NCBI RefSeq assembly: GCF_019320115.1
Contig: NC_089584.1
Span: 71,331,533-71,395,532 of the forward strand
From: Miscanthus floridulus
Lineage: Eukaryota > Streptophyta > Magnoliopsida > Poales > Poaceae
Length of the DNA stretch: 64,000 bases
Reading direction: 5' to 3'
Shown here in pieces: positions 57,383-64,000 of the stretch. The position numbers were made by a program, and so were the translations under genes. Every line of letters starts with the position of its first letter. Position 1 is the first letter of the stretch. The notes under the pieces were generated by a model that saw only the letters and a program-made list of their open reading frames with translations, was not told the origin of the DNA and did no database searches.

Positions 57383-57711
57383 TGACAACATTTATCATGT
57401 CGTAGCAAGCAACAACACACAACATAGTCTTCATTTCATCCACCAACATGGCAACACTTGGATCGCAATAATGGCTCTCCAAAGTCCAAACACAATGTCT
57501 TAAAAGGACATGTCATGCACATATACCATCGTTGCGGTATTCCAACAAGTAAAGGCTAAGCCATAGGTTTTCACCCTATGAAGTAAATTCCTCATACTTC
57601 AAACAATGCCTTTAGCAAGGTCATTGCTAGTTACAGCCAACCAAGGTCAAGCCAAGGGATTTGTCTCCAAAGTGGAAGAACTAGTAACCACTAAAACGGA
57701 GATTCCCATTG
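57383..57711. other. Flank between CACTA and the Reina-like element
   Basis: About 330 bp with no gene or repeat recognised. Confidence 0.4.
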
Positions 57712-58046
57712 TGTTAGCAGCCCAAATACTACGGCCAGCACACAAGATGAAGTCACCAGCAAGCCTCGTAGATGAGCACGTGAGCGTTGGCCCAACAAGA
57801 ATGTCGCCGATGAGATGTGGGCGTGAGTGCCTATGTGCATGAGTCTAGGGCGTAGCCCATGTAATCGATAGTATATCAATAGACCTAAGTGAGCGATGAG
57901 GGGTATCAAACTTGTATGGTGAACTCTGCCTAAGAACTCCTCGTTGATTCACCCCGATTCCCTCTGCTTGCTGTTCATCCAACTCGATCCCCAATTTCTT
58001 CCACTCTTCCACAATTGCTCCTATCCCAACTCTATTACTGCTAACA
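57712..58046 (+). repeat. 5' LTR of the Reina-like element
   Basis: 335 bp, starting TGTTAGCAG and ending CTGCTAACA. These are perfect inverted ends. Confidence 0.8.
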
Positions 58047-58048
58047 AT

Positions 58049-58060
58049 TGGTATCAGAGA
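58049..58060 (+). other. Primer-binding site of the Reina-like element
   Basis: TGGTATCAGAGA, complementary to the initiator Met tRNA 3' end except for the last base, 2 nt after the LTR. Confidence 0.85.
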
Positions 58061-58280
58061 CACCATTCCTCGATGATTCCACTTACTACTCGCATCCCAT
58101 TGATTGCTTGAGCACCAGATCCAGTCGGCTTGATTTCGATCCGCGTAGTGAGATGTTGTTCGGATCTAAAGTTGCTGTAATTCCCTTCCATGCTCGAGCG
58201 ATTTGTGGAGAGTAGGCATCCTAGACCATCCCAATCTAGTTCCCCATGACCACTTCACTCGCCACTAACACTGATTAGGC

Positions 58281-58934
58281 ATGATGGACCCGAAAACCAA
58301 ACTCATCCTCGATGAACTCCATAGGCGCTTCACTGATCATAATCTCAAGTGGGATCAGCGATTCTAGGACCAGGAGAAGTGCTTGGGTCGCCAGATCAAG
58401 GATCTAGAGCAGGCACGGGACGCCCATGTCTCTGCTTTGGAGAAGGAGGCAGCATCGTTCGACGAGTGGTGGCCGAGCATCGAGGGCGTCGTTGACGAAA
58501 TCCCCCTCGAGGTGAAGAAGATCTCACTCGATTAGGAGCATGCCAACATCACCCACCTATAAGACAAGTCTGGTGTGTTCACAGCGTCTCCCGCAGCGAC
58601 TCAGCTTTCGTCCGTTGAGCCTTCAGCTACACTGCTCGTGGTTGGGCCTAACGTTGCAAATCAGTATCGGGAGAGTGGATTTGGGGTTGTTTTCAACCCT
58701 AATTCATTCCTCGATCAAAGGTGAGCATCCACTTCCTAAACCCCCTGTCCCACCTCCTACCATGCATGTGTCTAGTTCTGATCCTTCTAATTCAGGGTAT
58801 CATAGGAATTCCAATTCCAAAATTCCTAAGGTTGATTTTCCTAGATTTGATGGTGATCATCCCAAGCTGTGGCTTAATGATTGCGTAGACTACTTTAGCC
58901 TCTATCATGTTGAGTCCACTTCATGGGTTCGTAT
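58281..58934 (+). pseudogene. gag start of the Reina-like element (broken)
   Basis: The frame opens ATGATG at 58281 (MMDPKTKLILDELHRRF), soon meets a TAG, and changes frame. Near 58810-58930 a clear gag segment reads KVDFPRFDGDHPKLW, then DYFSLYHVES and WVRI. This is the capsid-type start seen in Reina-like gag. It is cut at 58934 by the copia LTR. Confidence 0.7.
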
Positions 58935-59387
58935 TGTTAGTTGATCTCCACCAATAGGCCCATTGACCTATTGGGCCCTTGGATCTGTGCCCTGATCGGG
59001 GGCGCCCAACCCTAATATGGTTGGTGGGCTCCTGTCGCACAGCACTATAAAGAGATGTGGGGATCAGGGCTCTAACTACGAGGTTGACCGGAGCCGCCAT
59101 GACCCACCAACAAAAAACTTAACCTGATCTAAAGAGGGTGCTGCCAGCGACAGGAAGACCCACTAACTTCGTCGCCACCAACCTCATCGTCACCTCTGCA
59201 TCAACGCTAGACCTCGCCACCACTACGCTGGACTCCACTGTGCCGAGCTGCCATGACACCGGTGTCCAAGCCGCTACGGTGCCATGGACCGAATGATGAC
59301 CTAGGGTGAGGTACATCAACAGTTTCCACATCTAAGTAAGATGCTTACCCCTGATCTACGTTTATAGAGGTACACTGTTTCACAACA
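58935..59387 (+). repeat. 5' LTR of the copia element
   Basis: 453 bp, TGTTAGTTGATC...TTTCACAACA, with TGTT/AACA inverted ends. A TATA box CTATAAAG lies at 59045-59052. Confidence 0.8.
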
Positions 59388-59388
59388 A

Positions 59389-59401
59389 TGGTACCAGAGC
59401 C
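59389..59401 (+). other. Primer-binding site of the copia element
   Basis: TGGTACCAGAGCC, one change from the initiator Met type, 1 nt after the LTR. Confidence 0.8.
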
Positions 59402-61052
59402 AGATTAATAGTGTGTAGATCTAGTACGGGGTAGAGAATTGAAAAGAAATTGAAGAAAAGATCAACGGGTTCAATCCGGTTCGGATTGAACCCCTAATCC
59501 TAACCGGGTAAAAGAAAATGAAAAGACACCGGGGAGGTGGCAGGCATCACTCAACTGCCAGTCACCACCGCTACCGCGCGGGGAAAGGTGCCGCACCACC
59601 GTCTTCGCCGGCGCGCGACAAGAAAAGAACAGAGCCCGTTTGGATCTAAGAAGAGAAGAAAAAGGGGTCTCGGCACGCGAAGCCGAACCCTAACCCACGA
59701 AGCACTCGTTGGGGAAGAAGAATAGTAACCCTAACCCTAACCCCAACCACAAATCAGTTCAACTCCAAAAAGAAAAGAAAGAAGATCCAAAAGAGAAGAA
59801 GGGGAAGAGGGGAAGGGGCTTATCTCGCCGATCTTGAATCAAAACCGAAAGAAAAACCAAATCGGGTTAATCCTAACCCTAACGATTCCCTAACCCTAAC
59901 CCTAACTGGGTGAAGGAAAGAACAAAAGAAGAGGGATTTGGCCTAGAAGAGAATCAAAGCCAAACCCTAAACCCGTGAAAACCCTCTGGGGAAGAAGAAC
60001 AGTGGGTCGGATTTCAAACCCTAACCCTAGATCTAAACCCTAATCCCCAACACTGGTTCGGATAAGAGAAGTAGAATCCAAATCCAAAAGAAGAAGGGGA
60101 CAGGGAAGAACAGGAAAGGGACCTACCTCGCCATGCGCCGGGCTGACCCTTCATCAGCACGGGAGAAGAAGGCCGAGTTGGGGGAGCTGTTTTGCCCGGG
60201 CTCGGCCGAGGGGGTGCCACGGTCAGGCCGCTCGATGGCGGCGCGCTCTCCCGCTGGGGAGCACACACGTCGGCGACGGTGCCATGGCTGCCCGCTCCAC
60301 TGCTTTGCTCGCTCAGTGCGCCGTGTGGCTGCGAGAGAAAGGCAGAGGAGAAAGAAGAATGGGGCTAGGGTTTCTGGCCAACGCGGCCGAGCAGGTTTTG
60401 ATCCCATGAAGCCTACGCTCGACCGTCGGATGAGATCCGACAGCCAGGTTTCAACGGGCCGCTCTCAGCCCAGGCGGGCAAGCGCGCTAGGCTCCTTTGC
60501 CGGCCCAGGCCCAAGTTGTGGCCTAGGTCAGTGCAACGCACGCGCGCGTGAGTGAAAGGGCAGAGCTGGGCCGGGCCACTGTGCGAGTTCCGGCCCAAGA
60601 TCAATTTTTGCTTTTTTATTTTCTAGTAATTGCTTATTTCTAGAAAATGAAAAATAACTCACAGAAAATAGAAAAAGTAATTTTTCCCTGTGTGTAAAAT
60701 TCAAGAAATTGAGTATACGTTTTTCGCTGCTAAAGAAATTGTATATTCTTCAGTTATTTTGAATCAACGTGATATTTAATTGGAGAAAAAGAGATTTTGA
60801 CATGATTATGATGTTGTTATTTTCTAACCAACATTGTTAATAACAATATTGTAATTTTAATGATTTTATGCATTAATTCTATTTCTGCCCAACGGTGATA
60901 TAGAATTAGTGTATAAGAACAGTTGTATGTTTTAATTTTGACCAACGTTGGAATCAAGGCATGCAATTGTTGTTATTTTTTATGTTAAGAAAAAGATTGA
61001 CCTGGCCTTCATCTTGGTTGAGGTGGACTGGGTAGTCCTTGAAGGGGGACCA
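59402..61052 (+). other. Copia leader / non-coding region
   Basis: About 1.65 kb without a credible gene. It contains telomere-like CCCTAA runs (59726-60045) and a GC-rich part (60130-60600) in which frames on both strands are open by composition. A gag-like fragment (the stretch from about 60990 to 61050) precedes the inserted LTR. Confidence 0.5.
59726..60045 (+). repeat. Telomere-like CCCTAA clusters
   Basis: Short runs of CCCTAA occur at 59728-59744, 59873-59906 (two runs) and 60016-60043, each of two to three units, separated by purine-rich sequence. Plant telomeres are CCCTAAA heptamers, and these are mostly hexamers. Confidence 0.7.
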
Positions 61053-62525
61053 TGACGCCTAAGAGGGGGGTGAATTAGGCAACTTAAAAATCTAACTCTA
61101 AACTATGGCCTCTTTTTCTAACCCTAGCAAAACCTATGCAATAGATAACCTATCTAAATGTGCAACTATGGTTTTGCTAGTGTGTTGTTATCTCTACTGC
61201 AAAATAAGTAATACAGATAATGTAAATGTGGAAGATAAAGAGCAAGGTAGAGATATGCAAACTCCTGTCGACGACTACGGTATTTTTACCGAGGTATCGA
61301 GAAGCGCGCAAGCTTCCCCCTAGTCCTCATTGGAGCCTCTCGCAAGGAATCCCTCACAAGGGCCAAGCTCCCGGTTGGGTAACTCCATGGATAGCCTCAG
61401 GCCTTCCCCATGCGCAAGTGGGTCTCCGACATGCCTTCCGGCAAGCCTCTCCCGGATGCTCCTCGCCGTCTTCACTATCAAGCTTCCGACCGAAACGCCG
61501 CAAATCTTGTTCCCTCAGGTACACAATGGCGGCCACACCACAAACGCAGTTGGTGTTATCTCGCAAGACTACAAGCCCCTCTGATGTACAACAATGGTGC
61601 TCGCAAGCACCGAGTGATAAGAGGTATGCAAACCTCACTAAACACTAGGCCTAAACCTAGAGCAAGCGCATAAGCAGTGGTCTAATCAACCTAAGCACTT
61701 CGCAAAGCACCTACGCTAATCACCTAATAAAACACTAAGAACTATGCAAGTGGAGATCACTAAAATGGTGTATCAACACCCTTGGTATGTTTCCTCAGCT
61801 CCACACTAGCCATTTGGCCGGTTGGGGGTTGAATTTATAAGCCCCACTGAGAAAGTAGCCATTGGGACAAAATTCCGCTTTTCTGCTACTGACCAGTCGC
61901 TGGAGTCATCCTAATCGGACGCGTCCAGTTGTCTCAACTGTTGGAGCCGCGAACAACTGATCGGACACTACCAGCATCCGGTCACTTGCCACCGGACACG
62001 TCCGATTGCAAGTTCGCCGCTCTAGAACCTCTCTGTACTCGATCGGACGTTCTTGTCCTACGTCCGGTCGGTTTGCCGCCAGCGTCTGGTCACTTGCTAA
62101 GTGTGTTGTCGGACTGATGAACAGTGCCATTGGTGTGTCCGGTCGATTCACTTGTTCAGCGTCCAGTCACTGCTGCTGACGCCTGCTATTGCCGAGCCAC
62201 TGATCGGAGTGTCCGGTCACTTTCTTCCAGCGTCCAGTCCAGTGTCCGGTCACTTCTATAGCTTGTTTCTTCGCGATCTTGCGTGCGGCTTGGTTCCTAT
62301 CTTCATGCTTAGACTTTGCTTGATATCTTGGGTCTTCTCTTGTGCTCCTAAGGTCTTGCTTGAGGTGTTGATCATCGGATCATCACATCGCCTTTGTCTA
62401 ATCATGTCTTGCATCCTATTGAACTACAAAACAATCACTTGCAAATTCATTAGTCCAATTTAGTTGTGTTGGTCATCAAACACCAAAATCCAGAGTAAAT
62501 GGGCCTAGAGTCCATTTTCCTTACA
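61053..62525 (+). mobile_element. Probable solo LTR (SIRE/Maximus-like) inside the copia element
   Basis: The sequence from TGACGCCTAAGAGG to CCATTTTCCTTACA interrupts the copia gag region, about 1.47 kb. Between 61880 and 62250 it repeats TCCGGTCAC and CGGAC motifs, as I recall for SIRE-type LTRs of grasses. I find no matching 5-bp duplication (GACCA at left, GTCAG at right), so the exact left end is uncertain and may lie up to 20 bp upstream. Confidence 0.55.
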
Positions 62526-62870
62526 GTCAGCTCACCGTGTTCCACTGAGCCTGTGGCACCGGTGAGGGAAACAAACTAGGCTGATGCCGCTTGGGCAACT
62601 AAAGAGAGATTTTGAATCCCAAAAGATGTCCTATGACCTTGAGCATAGGAAATGTGTCACTGCCAACAAGAAATGTTAGGCTATGATAAAGAAAACGATT
62701 CAGCCTGCAATTATGGGCTCAATCCTGGAGTGTGACACGATCACCGAGTACCTCGATAGAATAAAGAGTCAGTTCACTGGCTCTTCAAAGACATATGTTA
62801 TCTAGCTGATAAAGCAGCTGGTGACAGAGAAGTACTCTAAAAATGGTGGCATTAGAGAGCACATACTATT
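62526..62870 (+). pseudogene. copia gag remnant (UBN2-type)
   Basis: Frame pieces read DFESQKMSYDLEH, then NKKC, EYLDRIKSQFTGSSKTYV and LIKQLVTEKYS with GGIREHIL. This is a copia Gag of the UBN2 type that binds element RNA. A stop replaces Gln after KTYVI, and the end of gag is lost in stop-rich sequence. Confidence 0.7.
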
Positions 62871-62989
62871 TGTTATCACTATGTGATGATGTGAATGTTG
62901 TATGCGATGATGGGAACGTTGCGTGCGACAATGAGAATGTATCCTCGTCTGCGGATGTAAATAGAAAATGAAAAAGAGCTCATGATGCG

Positions 62990-64000
62990 TCGTCGAAATT
63001 ATGACACTGTCGTTTAGGCCATATTTCGAGGGGGAGAATAGAAAGGCTAGTTAAGAATGATATTCTTCCTCCATTAGAGTTCTCAGATTTAGAACAATGC
63101 AGAGAATGCATAAAAGGAAAGTATGTAAAGAAAATTAAGAAAGATGTCAAACGAAGCGTAGGAATTTTATAGATTATTCACACAGACATTTGTGGTCCGT
63201 TTCCTATAAAGAGTGTGGATGGTTATGATTCATTCATAACATTCATAGATAATTGCTCCCGTTATGGCTACATTTATCCAATCAAAGAAAGAACAGAAGA
63301 ATTGGATAAATTTAAGATATTTAAAGCAGAAGTTGAAAACCAACACAATTTAAAGATTAAGATAGTTAGGTCCGACCATGGGGGGAGTACTATGGTCGGC
63401 ATACCCCATATGGCCAAGTTCCTAGACCTTTTGCAAGGTTCTTACAGGAGAATGGTATAGTAGCCCAGTATTCTACACCGGGCGAACCTCAGCAGAATAG
63501 AGTAGCTGAAAGACGCAATCGTACCCTGATGGATATGGTGCGCAGTATGATAAGTTACTCCACCTTATCGTTGAGCCTGTAGATGGAGGCGTTAAAAACC
63601 GCCATTCATATTCTCAATAGAGTACCAAGTAAGTCGGTGCCCAAAACACCGTATGAGTTGTGGACAGGAAGAGTACCCTCACTAAACCACTTGTGTGTGG
63701 GGGGGAGTCCTGCTGAGGCTAAAGTATTTAACCCAGACATTGGGAAGCTAGATCCCAAAACAGTAAGTTGCCATTTCATTAGCTACCCAGAAAAGTCAAA
63801 AGGTTTTTGTTTCTACTGTTCAGACAAACATACAAAGTTTATGGAAACGAGACACGTTGTCTTCCTAGAGGATGAAATGATGAGGGGGAGCATGGTAGCT
63901 CAAGAAATTGACCTTGAAAAGAAGCGGGTGTATGCACCCACTCCGATGATTCATGAGCCATTTTTCTCACTACCTGCTGTCGCTGCACCGACAGTGCAAG
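62990..64000 (+). pseudogene. copia pre-integrase zinc region and integrase (broken)
   Basis: The zinc-binding region reads HCRLGHISRGRIERL followed by EQCRECIKGKYVK. The codon before the first His is TGA where Trp is usual. The integrase core has Asp in IHTDICGP (near 63183) and Asp in RSDHGG (near 63374). The frame is then lost because a G run at 63379-63384 is one base short. It resumes with GRHTPYG. The Glu in RVAERRNRT is kept (near 63508). A stop near 63580 follows, then HILNRVPSKSVPKTPYELW. The reading continues towards the reverse transcriptase beyond the window. Together these lesions inactivate the gene. Confidence 0.85.

Larger units (their letters stand above)
57712..58934 (+). 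mobile_element. Reina-like Ty3/gypsy element, 5' part, cut by copia insertion
   Basis: A short LTR, an initiator-Met-type primer-binding site, a leader and the start of gag, then an abrupt switch to a copia LTR at 58935. Short LTR and gag style suggest the Reina group of chromoviruses (inference). The remainder is presumably beyond the right edge, past the copia element. Confidence 0.7.
58935..64000 (+). mobile_element. Ty1/copia retrotransposon, 5' part, cut by window edge
   Basis: LTR, primer-binding site, a long leader, gag remnants and a copia-type integrase that runs off the right edge. A probable solo LTR interrupts it at about 61053-62525. The zinc knuckle and protease between gag and integrase are largely missing (around 62870-62990). 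Five bases CGTAT (58930-58934) are the candidate left target duplication in the Reina-like gag. Confidence 0.8.

Noticed and set aside
59726..60045. A chromosome end or true telomere
   Set aside because: Runs are only two or three units, mostly hexamers, and are embedded in a copia leader with element sequence on both sides.
60133..60555. A 140-codon gene in the copia leader
   Set aside because: Both strands are open here because of high GC. There is no domain, and the position is in an untranslated leader.

Overview
The window is plant nuclear DNA, almost certainly from a grass. The evidence is one GC-rich, four-exon receptor-kinase gene with the 5' GC bias of grass genes, embedded in nested LTR retrotransposons of the Athila, Tat, Del/Tekay-like, Reina-like and copia types, plus a CACTA element with the subterminal repeats common in grasses. 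I cannot fix genus or species from sequence alone. There is no bacterial, plasmid or phage signature, no CRISPR array, and no rRNA or functional tRNA gene.

Layout. (1) 1-945: the 5' end of a Tat-like element on the minus strand, running off the left edge and inserted into (2) an Athila-like element, 946-7858 on the plus strand. That element has decayed pol, a small extra gene with its own TATA box and poly(A) signal, and a 3' LTR. (3) 7859-13875: the only host-gene island. It holds an LRR receptor-like kinase (9057-12327, 703 aa, predicted pseudokinase) with a small MITE on each side. (4) 13881-49757: one 35.9-kb insertion bounded by a perfect 5-bp target duplication (CTAAG). It is a Tat-lineage element of about 15.5 kb, with gag-pol on the minus strand and an antisense accessory ORF on the plus strand. 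It was enlarged by a 4.34-kb solo LTR (TSD CCTAA) and by a complete 16.04-kb chromovirus (TSD TGGGC) inserted in its gag gene. (5) 49911-57379: a CACTA element with a broken accessory/Ulp1-like gene and a large foldback interior. (6) 57712-58934: the 5' LTR and gag start of a Reina-like element, cut by (7) a copia element from 58935 to the right edge, itself interrupted by another probable solo LTR.

How the parts relate. Insertion order can be read from the nesting: Athila before the left Tat; the big Tat before the solo LTR and the chromovirus; the Reina-like element before copia; copia before the SIRE-like LTR. LTR divergence seen by eye agrees, with the outer Tat pair clearly more diverged than the chromovirus pair. 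The elements are inactive in place. Many in-frame stops and catalytic changes are C-to-T or G-to-A transitions, as expected from deamination of methylated cytosine. The host gene appears intact in splice sites and frame, but its kinase domain lacks the catalytic Asp and the DFG Asp.

I found no clearly new biological system. The observations most worth checking are the self-contained small gene inside the Athila 3' region, the antisense accessory ORF of the Tat element with its own TATA box and introns, the cluster of TGACGTCA palindromes in the solo LTR, and the pseudokinase with an acidic repeat in its kinase domain.
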